The notes under the pieces: model-generated
Databases searched by the model: none
What the model was told of the DNA's origin: nothing
What the model saw: only the letters and a program-made list of their open reading frames with translations
Part shown: positions 53,517 to 64,000 of the stretch, in pieces
Position numbering within the stretch: the stretch's first letter is position 1
Layout of the letters: each line of letters starts with the position of its first letter
NCBI GenBank assembly: GCA_945910005.1
Contig: OX246746.1
Location: 18,603,779 to 18,667,778, forward strand
DNA: 64,000 nucleotides
Reading direction: 5' to 3'
Source of the DNA: Isoperla grammatica
Lineage: Eukaryota; Arthropoda; Insecta; Plecoptera; Perlodidae
Program-made: the position numbers and the translations under genes

Positions 53517-56500
53517 GTGGGTGGACTAGCCTTTAGTATTGAAATACAGGAACAAACGCTTTGGACTAATGGAAAAAATGTTATACTCTGCACAAGAACA
53601 TTTAAAATTCTGGGCCCGGATTCACAAGAGGTTTTAAGTCTTTTTTTGGTCTTATCTCTAAGACCGGCCTAACTTCGAACGTCTAATAAAACCAGGAAAA
53701 TATCTTAGAACGGGTTTTAAAACATATTATTGGAATGTTCATTATGTCATTGTTTTCACCAGGAATTAGTCACTTTTCATGTGAACTGGGTCTAGTTTTA
53801 CAAGATGTTCAATGTTAGGCGGTCTAAGAGATAATACCAAAATAAGAATTAGGACCTCTTGAGAATCCGGGTCCTGGATTTAACGAACGTACCTAAAGTT
53901 GTATTGTTTTAGAAAGTAGTTAGTAGCTAATGGTTGATAAGTCGTGAGAGTGAAGAAGTTTTGTGATCGTTTAAAATTAAGGTTTATTATGTATTTGTAG
54001 CAATTTTCCAAAATGGTTGTGTGTGTTAGTACCTTTATAAGATAGCATGCATATAATTGTAACAGAGGACAACGCCTAAGAACCCTACGTTGTGCTTTGA
54101 ATTGCAATGTTGTCGAAATGTTGTCAAATGAGGTACACTTAAAGTGTAAAGTGTTTTTATAAAAAAAAAAAAAACACCTAGAAACTGTATGTTTTATATT
54201 ATTGTCAACGATTGTGTATAAGGAGATTTTAAATGTAAAAAAAAAAACGATATGTATAACAAATAATGATATTCTTAGGCCTTCTAATGGATTACTAATG
54301 GATTCATATTTTTAATACTCTTACCAAATTATTATCTTGCTTCATTTCTTTTTATCTTCACATAAATGCCCCGCCACAAGACTGTTTTCTTACTGGGGCA
54401 TTCAAACTATTCACTATAACATGTACATGTGTAACCACTATGAAAATAAATCTGAAAATCTGAATGAAAATGGTGTTGCACCATGGTCGTAGAATGCTGT
54501 TTAGTAAAATAAATTAGCTATTTTGTTAGGAATCCCTGATGTAGTAACTTTGTACCCCAGCTCTACCTGATGTGCCCCTCTTCAGGTGACTAACTAGCTA
54601 TATTAGTGTGTTTGATAGTTAGGCAGGAATGTCTGAGGGGTAAACTGTGTACAGGTGTATCTCTGTGATGTCACAAATATGCAATCTTGTAGCTTGAACA
54701 ACGCTTTCACGACATTCACATCGTAATGAGTCACCTTTGGGCTGTGGGTAGTTCTCCCTGCGTACGAGGCATAATATCTCGAAAGTCAAGACATAAACAC
54801 TTTGTGGCTGTACATGAATAGTAAGACAGTTTACGTTTATCTTATTCGTAGGAATTCCTGCTGTTTTATACAAACTAGCTTTACCTGTTGGGGCTCACTT
54901 CAGCTAACGAACTAGGTATATTCGGTCGGATGAGAGGATAGTGGTAGTAGAGTCTTTGACCAACACAAGATAGTATTTTGGCCATGTTGCAGAATACTGT
55001 TCTCTTGCTCTATTTGTGTATGTCATTTGTGAGCTTTCAAACGGCAGCCTCACTCTCATGGCAACAAGAGGTAAGTGACATTAAGATAAGGCTGTATCCT
55101 CTCACCTCCTGGCCTCCTCACTCAAATGCTTCTTCACATTTCTTATGCCTTTCTCCTTTTGAACCATCAGAACCTGCTCATCTACTACCGTGTGGCTTCC
55201 TACCCCTTATACCTCTTCGCTGAGGTTATGTTCATGTGCTCAAACCAAATTGTTACGAATCGCCCTGATACCCCCATTTCGCTGTTCACGACATTCATTT
55301 AATTGATATCTACATATCTTTATTTCCAGTTCACGAATTGACAGGGGGAGCAGAGCAATGTTTAAAATATATAACGATTGTATAATTGAAGGGGGGGGGG
55401 CGTATTCCTAGGCCTTAAAAAAATTAAACGTTTTATTTTTGCTATGTGAATGAGGGACAGCTGGGTATTATATCAATGGTTTCAGCCAAGGCCTGGGTAA
55501 ATGCCCACGGAAATTTGTCAGCAGTGTATCTATCTTTATGCTTAGATCTACAACATACTATAGGTAAAATTAAAGGCAGACAAATTAAAAATTGTCATCA
55601 TTTTTCAATCATAAAAAACAGAGTGATGAAAGTGATACTATGAAAATTACATTTTAATATATCAGGGGGGGGGGGCAAGTGCACTCCCTCCCACGCCCCT
55701 CCGGATACCCAGGTTTCTAGTTATCAATCCATCGATTGGTTTATAAAACACCTGAAAACTTCTCTTTTCTGCATATCCATATCCATGCATATATTTCTAA
55801 GTTACATGCAATACTATTGTACCGGGAGATACACGTGTGATGCTGAAGAACGTAGCCTACCCCTCGTGCCGAGTGTCTGAGATGGCTGCACCCAACGCAT
55901 ATTAGCGAATTACTCCGCCATTACAATGAAGTGGCCAACAAGCTCTCAGTAGTCAGTATTAGTACTCAAGACGACCGATCATTGGACATGAGCCACTTTT
56001 GACTTGAAGGTTGAATTGATGGAGTCCATAATTAGATAATCGAATTGACCCTAAACTAACAGGAAAGCCCAATCAGACGAGCGTCTCAAATAGCCATCGT
56101 GCGTGCATGTGTTTGCATGCGTGCGAACGTGCCAGATCTAAATCACTGCAGCCATTTATTTTTTCTTTCCACCCAGAAGTGATAAAAACACGATTTATTT
56201 GTTTTACAAACACACACAAAATGTTCAAAAATTAAATTTTTCAATAATTATTGTTATAATGCTCAACAATCAGAAATAAACTAGCAATTGAATAATGTCC
56301 GTGCTTGACCTTCTGCAGGAGAAGTGATGAAAGTGCGCTGGAATCCCTCCCTTTTGAGGTATCACAAATATTAACAATATTTTCCGTGGGTGGATTGATT
56401 TGAAACAGCACTCGATCGTTTTCTTTTCCTGCCACTCTTCATTTTTATAATGTCCTTTGTAATTCCTGTTTTGGATTATCCGTTGCAACTATCCCGATGT

Positions 56501-57415
56501 CACAGATAACAAATTTATCTGTGCCATATCATGTTTATCTGCCTCATTGTGCAACTATCGCGGGCAGTGATCACCAATGTGGCCAAGACTGCAGTGCATG
56601 TCAAGTGCAATCTGTGGCCTATTATGTTGATCTACTTCATCATGCAACTATCGCGGGCAGTGATCACTAATGTGGCCAAGACTGCAGTGGATGTCAAGTG
56701 CAATCTGTGGCCTATTATGTTCATCTGCTTCATCGCGCAACTGTCGCAGCCAATGATCACCAATGTGGCCAAGACTGCAGTGCATGTCAAGTGCAATCTG
56801 TGGCCTATTATGTTGATCTACTTCATCATGCAACTATCGCGAACAGTGATCACTAATGTGGCTAAGACTGCAGTGGATGTCAAGTGCAATCTGTGGCCTA
56901 TTATGTTCATCTGCTTCATCGCGCAACTGTCGCAGCCAATGATCACCAATGTGGCCAAGACTGCAGTGCATGTCAAGTGCAATCTGTGGCCTATTATGTT
57001 CATCTGCCTCATCGTGAAACTATCGGGCCAGTGATCACCAGTGAGGGCGGTAGCTAAGAGTGCAGTGAATGTCAAGTGCAATCTGTGCCCCCCACCACAA
57101 CAACCCACTGTCAGGATGTGGCTTAGCAGTGATTCCCACTCTTGTCTTGTTAAGAGGAAACATATCAATGAAGAACACTACGTTAATATACAAGTGGCTT
57201 TCTATTTCTGGCTTCGTGAAGAGGCACTTGCCAAAATTTAATTATTTATAACAATACGATGTGATAGCAATTGACAGCTGTCATATCAATAGGGCTACGT
57301 TTTCTCCGTGAATGGGTCTCGAGCCTAGATTATCTGGCTGTATGCCTCTTAAATCAGTTATGACGTCAACGACAATAATAATACTAAAATTATAATAGTA
57401 TTTTATTATTATTAC

Positions 57416-57500
<85 letters not shown>

Positions 57501-57503
57501 TTA

Positions 57504-57558
<55 letters not shown>

Positions 57559-60500
57559 ATGATTATTAATAATAATAATAAAAATAATAATGAGCACCCT
57601 GCATGTAGTTACATTAATTTAAACTTCAATTCCACGAATCCTTATACAAGATATGTCTGTGGGTTAAAAATTAAACAGAACACACAGAACATAAAATTAA
57701 ACAGAACATGTGCATTTTACCAAATTAAGAGTTTTTTCTGAAGATTTCGTCAGCCTTAAAGGCGAATGCTGGGATTGAGTTTGGAAACAGCCTCGGGCAT
57801 TCCTTCCCAACTATCCAAACACCCTAGCATACCAAATTAGTCATCTGAAGAGAAGGGCACGTCAGGTAAAGTTGATGTGCATCCTTTAACAGGTATTCTT
57901 ACCAAAAAATTTTCATAATTATTTACATACGACAGCTGTTCTCAAATGTCCAATATAAAATAAAGAATTAGTTTATTGATTTTTTATGTTTATGTTTATT
58001 ATTCCATTCGATTTCCGTAATCGAGTAGGTCGATCAAATGGTGTGTGTGTGTGTGTATTATTGTGTGTTGTTATTTGTATTAATGATCTGTCGTATTGCA
58101 GACATGCCAACCAAGCCTCTGTGGAACGCAACTTTTACTGATAAACTGAAACGGGATCTTCTTCTGCACTATGACAAGTTCGCCAGGCCAGCTCAACACA
58201 ACAACACTACTCTGGTTACAGTAGACCTAACTCTCAGACACATCGAACTGGTGAGCATTGAGCATCTTTCACACACAATCTTGATACAACTGAGTTACAG
58301 TAGACCTGACGCTCAGACACATCGAGCTGGTGAGCATTGAGCATCTTTCACGCACACTCTTGATACAACTGAGTTACAGTAGATCTGACGCTCAGACACA
58401 TCGAGCTGGTGAGTATTGAGCATCTTTCACGCACACTCTTGATACAACTGAGTTACAGTAGACCTGACTCTCAGACACATCGAGCTGGTGAGCATTGAGC
58501 ATCTTTCACGCACACTCTTGATACAACTGAGTTGCAGTAGACCTGACGCTCAGACACATCGAGCTGGTGAGCATTGAGCATCTTTCACGCACACTCTTGA
58601 TACAACTGAGTTACAATAGACCTGACTCTCAGACACATCGAGCTGATGAGCATTGAGCATCTTTCACGCACACTCTTGATACAACTGAGTTACAGTAGAC
58701 CTGACTCTCAGACACATCGAGCTGGTGAGCATTGAGCATCTTTCACGCACACTCTTGATACAACTGAGTTACAGTAGACCTGACTCTCAGACACATCGAG
58801 CTGGTGAGCATTGAGCATCTTTCACGCACACTCTTGATACAACTGAGTTACAGTAGATCCGACGCTCAGACACATCGAGCTGGTGAGCATTGAGCATGTT
58901 TCACACACACTCTTGATACAACTGAGTTACAGTAGACCTGACTCTCAGACACATCGAGCTGGTGAGCATTGAGCATCTTTCACGCACACTCTTGATACAA
59001 CTGAGTTACAGTAGACCTGACTCTCAGACACATCCAGCTGGTGAGCATTGAGCATCTTTCACGCACACTCTTGATACAACTGAGTTACAGTAGACCTGAC
59101 GCTCAGACACATCGAGCTGGTGAGCATTGAGCATCTTTCACGCACACTCTTGATACAACTGAGTTACAGTAGACCTGACTCTCAGACACATCGAGCTGGT
59201 GAGCATTGAGCATCTTTCACGCACACTCTTGATACAACTGAGTTACAGTAGACCTGACTCTCAGACACATCCAGCTGGTGAGCATTGAGCATCTTTCACG
59301 CACACTCTTGATACAACTGAGTTACAGTAGACCTGACGCTCAGACACATCGAGCTGGTGAGCATTGAGCATCTTTCACGCACACTCTTGATACAACTGAG
59401 TTACAGTAGACCTGACTCTCAGACACATCGAGCTGGTGAGCATTGAGCATCTTTCACGCACACTCTTGATACAACTGAGTTACAGTAGATCTGACGCTCA
59501 GACACATCGAGCTGGTGAGCATTGAGCATCTTTCACGCACACTCTTGATACAACTGAGTTACAGTAGACCTGACTCTCAGACACATCGAGCTGGTGAGCA
59601 TTGAGCATCTTTCGCGCACACTCTTGATACAACTGAGTTACAGTCAAATCAAATAGGCATAATGGCCCTGGCGGGCTGAATGTTGGGCACCCTGTTCTAA
59701 ACATATCACCAACTCAACTCATTGCATTATATTACTCCTTCACTTCCACCGATATGTTAGCTTGATTGATTGACTGGTTGATTATTTGTTGTTTAACGAC
59801 GAACTCGACAGCTTAGGCTTAAGTCATATAATGATGTCTTCTGAATCAGATCCGTACCGAACACGGGGTTGTCATAAGGGGAGTCCAGCAAAGGAGGGCG
59901 GGGACAATTAGTGGGAGGGGGAATCTTAAATGCTACAGTGGGGGGGGGGGATGTGTCTTCTTTTGTCGCCTCTTACGACTGGCAGAGTCACCCTGGGCGT
60001 GTTCTACCCCGGTCGCAGACGGTCCTGATATTTCAGAAGGTAGAGTTATGCTTCCAGATAGTTCCGCCACGTGACGTAAGATAGCGTGCATTGCCGTAGT
60101 AGCATATTAGTGGTTTTCTCACATAGTGTAGGTCTCACGTAGTTACCGACTGAGACTTTCAGGCTGCGATCCTAACTGAGGGATTCTCTCAGTCCTCAAG
60201 TAAGTGCCAGAACCATCTTTCATAACAAGTTCTTACAAAATCATTCCCAACCAACTCAAATAAACACTTTATAATATGAAATATCGAAACAAAATCATGT
60301 TTTTCGGTGGTTCTTATATTATATAAAATGCTAAACTATATGCATTATTGAGTTGGTATTATACAAAAACGACTTCAAGTTAAATAACGTGAGCAACTTT
60401 TGTAGAGAAGTCAAATGCGGTGTCCTGCTCAGTAGTTGGACAACCAAATTTCCAAACAACAATAATAATAATATATAATATATAAACAAAAAAATATTCT

Positions 60501-61243
60501 TGAACTTAAAATCACTATAAGACTTACACAGTTTACAAGTTGTCTTACAGTGATGTAAAGTACCTTATTCTAGTTACAAGAGTTTTTTTTTATATAAAAT
60601 GTGAACTATCGCAAAAAATAGAAAAACTGTTACCTACTACCTACTACCCAGGACTCTAAATAGGACGAATTATATAATTATATTATTAAATTCCTTCGAG
60701 TGGTCGTAGGTTGAAGACAATTATCTTTGGTTTGTATTGCCCGGTAGCGGGAATCTAACTTAGATCGATCCTGTCATATTATGGTTCATGTTCACTCCAA
60801 TAGCTTATTCCTCTCGATTAATCTGATTGAATATACTTACTTATTACTTACTTATTACTTTTTTGGGGAATTTTGGTACTTATTACTTATATATGATCGC
60901 ACTTGACTCACTTGACCTATAAAATGTACTTACGGTACTATGTTTTGTTTTACAGGATGAATTGAAATCAACCATGACAGTCCACGGATGGGTGAAGATG
61001 GTGAGTATACCATCCAACATGTTTTAAGAGGTATAGCCCTCCTAACCTGATTGATAAAATGTTACAAGAATTGATTTCGTAACTATTATGCTTGTTATTT
61101 GGTAACATGATGTATTTTCTTTGCCGGTTGCAGTTTTGGGTTGACGAAAAGCTGCGATGGAATGACTCGGATTATGGAAATCTAAAAGTTCTGCATCTTG
61201 CTGATCATGAGATTTGGCAGCCTGACCTCGTACTGTACAATAG
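53426..61243 (+). CDS. nicotinic acetylcholine receptor subunit, N-terminal exons
   Basis: Exons 53426-53516 (signal peptide), 58102-58250, 60956-61000 and 61134-61243 join in phases 1, 0, 0 and leave in phase 2. The mature start reads LKRDLLLHYDKFARPAQHNN, then VTVDLTLRHIEL, DELKSTMTVHGWVKM and FWVDEKLRWNDSDYGNL. It ends HEIWQPDLVLYN, the loop A signature of nAChR subunits. The Trp in GWVKMFW matches the loop D position. The Cys-loop, vicinal Cys pair and membrane segments lie right of the window, so alpha or non-alpha type cannot be decided. The extracellular domain binds acetylcholine at subunit interfaces. Intron positions are those usual for the family. Subunit identity is sure; the signal exon is somewhat less so. 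Confidence 0.9.
54984..55070 (+). CDS. possible second signal-peptide exon
   Basis: ATG followed by MLQNTVLLLYLCMSFVSF, a strong hydrophobic signal-like core, and then a perfect donor GAG|GTAAGT at 55071. It leaves in phase 0, whereas exon 58102 needs phase 1. It therefore cannot splice directly to the recognised receptor exon. It could be the first exon of another transcript, a dead duplicate, or chance. Confidence 0.3.
56531..57095. repeat. 93-bp tandem repeat, ~6 copies
   Basis: AATGTGGCCAAGACTGCAGT recurs with GGCC (or GGCT) at 56581, 56674, 56767, 56860 and 56953, and a diverged copy near 57050. Alternate units share variants (GCATGTCAAG versus GGATGTCAAG), hinting at a 186-bp dimer. 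Because 93 is a multiple of three, long open frames arise on both strands. Confidence 0.88.
57397..57594. repeat. ATT/TTA microsatellite
   Basis: Long TTA repeats interrupted near 57500, then inverted to AAT at 57560-57594, so the right end can fold back on the tract. Confidence 0.9.
57745..57910 (+). mobile_element. SINE fragment (3' body)
   Basis: AATGCTGGGATTGAGTT, then TTCCCAACTATCCAAACACCC and TCATCTGAAGAGAA, resemble the body of the SINE at 61411-61612 in the same order. No tRNA-like head is present here. Confidence 0.5.
58102..58250 (+). CDS. nAChR exon 2
   Basis: The acceptor TATTGCAG ends at 58101 and the donor GTGAGC is at 58251. It encodes the N-terminal helix (FTDKLKRDLLLHYDKFARP) and the first beta strand up to RHIEL. 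There are potential N-glycosylation sites at NAT and NNT. The last 36 bases plus the donor are the first unit of the 79-bp array. Confidence 0.92.
58215..59644 (+). repeat. 79-bp minisatellite, 18 copies, each with a splice donor
   Basis: Units begin GTAGACCTGACTCTCAGACA at 58221 and repeat every 79 bp without a single indel to 59643. Each holds the last ~30 bases of nAChR exon 2, the donor CTG|GTGAGC and 43 bases of intron. GT is kept in 17 of 18 units; the unit with its donor site at 58646 has AT. The unit with its donor at 58409 reads GTGAGT. Copies differ only at a few positions (ACTCTC/ACGCTC, ATCGAG/ATCCAG). Confidence 0.95.
59755..60020 (+). mobile_element. SINE-like repeat
   Basis: Contains TTGTTGTTTAACGACGAACT at the left, a TCATATAATGATGTC middle, and GTCGCCTCTTACGACTGGCA and TTCTACCCCGG at the right. 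I recall this set of motifs from SINEs widespread in molluscs and related marine invertebrates. A G run interrupts it at about 59940. Confidence 0.5.
60021..60955. other. nAChR intron 2, right part
   Basis: AT-rich, with short TACTTATTACT repeats near 60840-60890. No exon is seen until the acceptor at 60955. Confidence 0.6.
60956..61000 (+). CDS. nAChR exon 3 (45 nt)
   Basis: The acceptor TTTTACAG ends at 60955 and the donor GTGAGT is at 61001. The 15 codons DELKSTMTVHGWVKM are the usual small third exon of nAChR genes. Confidence 0.9.
61134..61243 (+). CDS. nAChR exon 4 (loop A)
   Basis: The acceptor GGTTGCAG ends at 61133 and the donor GTTAGT is at 61244. It encodes FWVDEKLRWN...WQPDLVLYN and ends in phase 2. 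Confidence 0.92.
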
Positions 61244-61410
61244 GTTAGTCCTACGTTACCAGGGGATATTTTAAAAAAGTTTCAGAGCTGCACAAAATCA
61301 AATATGAAAAATAGTCGATTGGGCCAGAAGTGGTCGTGCCAGCTAATATGATGTTTTAGTACATTTAAATAGTTTGATATGCACATTGTAAACAAGTAAT
61401 TCCCACCAAT

Positions 61411-61612
61411 AGAGGTGGCTCATTGGGAGGCCGCAGGTTCAATACCAGTTAGCGGCAGCGCTAACTGAAAAGGGTTTAAAAGACTTTCTCAGTCAAAATG
61501 GGAATGCTGGGATTCAGTGCCATATAAGCCCTTCGATATTCCAACCTATCAATGGTCCCACACTAAAGTCACCTGAAGAGAACAAGATGTTCTTGACAAG
61601 GTTTCCTACGAA
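61411..61612 (+). mobile_element. tRNA-derived SINE
   Basis: The head has an A-box-like GTGGCTCATTGGGAGG and a B-box-like GGTTCAATACC. The body includes GGGAATGCTGGGATTCAGTG and TCACCTGAAGAGAACAAGAT. Related to the fragment at 57745-57910. It lies in nAChR intron 4. Confidence 0.6.
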
Positions 61613-61737
61613 ACATTATTAAATTAGTAACAGTTATATAATATATATATATATTTATATACAATGAATGATTTTCATTCAGTTGCACAGACATGTATTT
61701 AGAACTGCACATTGGAGTTTCAGAACTGCACAACTGT

Positions 61738-61970
61738 ACACGCACACGCACACGCACACGCGCACGCACACGCACACGCACACGCACACGCACACGCACA
61801 CGCACACGCACACGCACACGCACACGCACACGCACACGCACACGCACACGCACACGCACACGCACACGCACACGCACACGCACACGCACACGCACACGCA
61901 CACGCACACGCACACGCACACGCACACGCACACGCACACGCACACGCACACGCACACGCACACACACGCA
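61738..61970. repeat. CACACG hexanucleotide microsatellite, ~230 bp
   Basis: Almost perfect (ACACGC)n, a strictly alternating purine-pyrimidine tract. Several long open frames over it (repeated His-Thr, Val-Cys, Arg-Val and similar) are artefacts. Confidence 0.95.
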
Positions 61971-62429
61971 GAAGGCAATCCTATTATTACTATGTGGTCT
62001 TGTTTTGTTTTAAAGGTGTTTTTTTTTTTTTTTTTTTTTTTTTGCGGAATGGGGCATAGCAAGTTGATCGTGTGAAAGGGTCAAATTGGCAGACACTGTT
62101 GCTAATTGATACAGAAACAGGTCGGTGCAGCAGTTGGGAGAGAGTAGCGGCGTTGCACGACCCTTCTGGGCTGAAGAGGGAGAGCAACATTATCATCATC
62201 ATCCCCCCCCCCCCTCCCCTCCCCCCCGGGGAACATTACTCAAATATAAGTAACGTAGAAGATAACATACACATTCAAAAATCTTAACTTCGGACGGCTG
62301 GGACTTTGCCTCATACAAAGTAGACGTGGTCTTCTCGTTCTCGTGGTCTTTTTATTTAATAATGTTCTTTTTCTACATTTTGGGGGGGGGGGGGGGGGGT
62401 CGAACTTTCTAGTCACCCCCCCCCCCCCC

Positions 62430-62446
62430 CCCTGGTTACGCCCCTG
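62430..62446. mobile_element. hAT-like terminus, single end
   Basis: CCTGGTTACGCCCCTG preceded by G and C homopolymers matches the end type of the MITE at 27576. The left partner was not found. Confidence 0.3.
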
Positions 62447-62559
62447 ATAAGCCCCAGCCTATTGAATGAATCCATGGTGGTGGCTACCTATAATCAATTG
62501 TTTTATGCATATTATTGTCCTACCACGAAATAAAGTCCTTGGCATCTATGTCTGCTGGT

Positions 62560-62755
62560 GTGAATAGGTTCCTCTAAACCGGCCCTAGTATTGAGAAAGC
62601 GGACCATTCTGTCGGTGTAGAAGTACCTACAAAGAGGCGACGGGATCTTTATGTAGTGAAGACGTGCTGTGAAAGATACAACCAACCTCTAACTGGGCCT
62701 CGAACCCAGGTCTTTAACTGGCTGCGCATATGACGACCACTAGACCACCTAGTCT
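62560..62755 (-). mobile_element. tRNA-derived SINE, minus strand
   Basis: On the minus strand the head reads GGTGGTCTAGTGGTC (A box, 62737-62749) and GGGTTCGAGGCCC (B box, 62696-62708), resembling tRNA-Glu/Asp heads. The body continues to about 62560. Confidence 0.6.
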
Positions 62756-62757
62756 GA

Positions 62758-62885
62758 CCTCCAGGTGGTCTCGGGCTGAAACAGCCCACCTGGGTTCGAG
62801 CCCCAGTCGGAGCGGGTTCTAATCTCTGACAGCAGCAGCTCTTCCACTCAAGGAGGTCTCAGCCAGTGTCTACGAACTACGACAG
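62758..62885 (+). mobile_element. tRNA-derived SINE, plus strand
   Basis: AGGTGGTCTCGGGCTG is followed by the B box GGGTTCGAGCCCC (62792-62804) and a body with AGCAGCAGCTCTTCCACTC. It lies head to head with the minus-strand SINE. Confidence 0.5.
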
Positions 62886-63289
62886 TATATTGGGATAGCA
62901 AGATAACCTTGATTAGTGTTGCATCATCCAGCAGAAGAATGCTTTAAAACAGTGTTTTCTCGCAAACAACTAATGTTTATTGTTCAACTGAGTAGGCCTA
63001 ACCCGCACGTGTGTTGGGCTAATGTCGACATCGCACATTCTTGACGCGTTTTGGTTGATATCGTTGACCAACGTAAAGGTCAGGTGATGAAGGCCCATGT
63101 CTGCCATATTATACCGATACTATTGAACTGGTTTGAACAGCTTTCCAGCTAAGGCCAACACAATCCATTCATATTGAACCGAACAATTAACTAATTTGCA
63201 TTTTAGGAAACAGAGGTCCAACTATGCAAAGATGATGTGAAAATGTTAAACCGTTTTTTACCTGACAGAAATTTTATGAAACTAGTAAT

Positions 63290-64000
63290 ACCTACACTAA
63301 CACACAAACATTTACACTTATAAGCAGACGTAGGCGCACATGCATACCGACACACCCACATTTAGACACATATACACATATGTACACCCACACACTCACA
63401 TTTAGACAGACATACCCACAGTTGCAGACACACACGCTTATACACTCACATTCAGACAAATACCCACATTTGCAGAGACTTAATATGTAAACCCACAAAC
63501 TCACTTTTAGACACATACTTACACTTGCAGACACTTGTTTACCCACACACTCACATTTAGACATACATACCCACTCACATTTAGACACACATACCCACAT
63601 TTGTAGACACATGTATACCCACACACTCACATTTAGACATACATACCCACTCACATTCAGACACACATACCCACATTTGTAGACACATGTATACCCACAC
63701 ACTCACATTCAGACACACATACCAACACTCTCACATTTAGACACACATACCCACATTTGTAGACACATGTATACCCACACACTCATATTCAGACACATTA
63801 TACCAACACTCTCACATTTAGACACACATACCCACGTTTGTAGACACATGTATACCCACATACTCATATTCAGACACACATACCAACACTCTCACATTTA
63901 GACACACATACCCACATTTGTAGACACATGTATACCCACACACTCACATTCAGACACACATACCAACACTCTCACAATTAGACACACATACTCACACTTG
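63290..64000. repeat. ~80-bp minisatellite rich in ACACACATACCCACA
   Basis: TTGTAGACACATGTATACCC recurs at 63601, 63677, 63757, 63839 and 63918 (spacing 76-82), with looser CACA/TTAGACA repeats to the left. It continues past the window. The minus-strand Cys/Val-rich open frame over it is a repeat product. Confidence 0.85.

Larger units (their letters stand above)
53517..58101. other. nAChR intron 1 (4.6 kb)
   Basis: Contains the possible alternative signal exon (54984-55070), G-rich transposon-like scraps (about 55390 and 55665-55715), the 93-bp array (56531-57095), a long ATT tract and a SINE-like segment (57745-57910). Confidence 0.6.

Noticed and set aside
57041..57241. Small ORF after the 93-bp array (CNLCPPPQQPTVRMWLSSDS)
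   Set aside because: It begins inside the last diverged repeat copy, has no family similarity, and lies in the intron of the receptor gene.
61569..62075. Several long open frames of dipeptide repeats on both strands
   Set aside because: All lie on the CACACG microsatellite, which lacks stops in every frame.
52526..62446. The CAGGGGCG end at 52526 and CGCCCCTG end at 62446 as two ends of one giant transposon
   Set aside because: The termini are not precise inverses (GGTTCCAGG versus GTAACCAGG), no flanking duplication is seen, and the span would contain host receptor exons. Two independent remnants are simpler.
62690..62804. tRNA genes
   Set aside because: A and B boxes are present, but no acceptor stem closes and the anticodon arms are not formed. 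They are SINE heads.
63292..63702. 136-residue Cys/Val/Tyr-rich minus-strand ORF
   Set aside because: It is translation of the ~80-bp minisatellite, with no start context or splice signals.

Overview
The window is nuclear DNA from an invertebrate animal. Evidence is spliced genes with GT/AG introns, long AT-rich non-coding tracts, many microsatellites, and abundant DNA transposons, SINEs and non-LTR fragments. Frequent palindromic TAGGCC/AGGCCT tracts recall echinoderms and other marine deuterostomes, and one SINE resembles mollusc/echinoderm families. The phylum is therefore an inference.

Layout. (1) 526-6217 (+): the last four coding exons of the PP2A scaffold subunit A (HEAT repeats about 10-15). 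An hAT-type element and a LINE tail lie in its introns. (2) 6218-14813: intergenic or 3'UTR sequence with an 804-bp hAT-type element (8-bp target duplication), a small MITE and a fold-back element. (3) 14814-19621 (-) and 23676-28376 (-): two tandem paralogous three-exon VAP/MSP-domain genes with identical intron phases. Between them is a 5'-truncated, frameshifted R2-type retrotransposon embedded in GAT/ATG microsatellite. The second paralog has a 134-bp tandem repeat that copies its last splice acceptor. (4) 29259-51914: a 22.6-kb head-to-tail array of 16 units of about 1.4 kb. Each unit has the hallmarks of a non-autonomous Helitron-like (Helentron/HINE-type) element read on the minus strand: a sub-terminal inverted repeat, a terminal stem-loop followed by CTAG, and an internal CATA/CAGA microsatellite. 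The array sits inside a TTATA microsatellite. (5) 53426-61243 (+): the first four exons (signal peptide to loop A) of a nicotinic acetylcholine receptor subunit that runs off the right edge. Its second exon ends inside an 18-copy 79-bp minisatellite that repeats the exon end together with the splice donor. (6) 61244-64000: intron with SINEs, a CACACG tract and an ~80-bp minisatellite.

The genes are unrelated in function (phosphatase scaffold, ER membrane contact proteins, ligand-gated channel). The most unusual content is the element array and the two minisatellites that amplify exon-intron boundaries. All repeat counts and identities were read by eye from the sequence.
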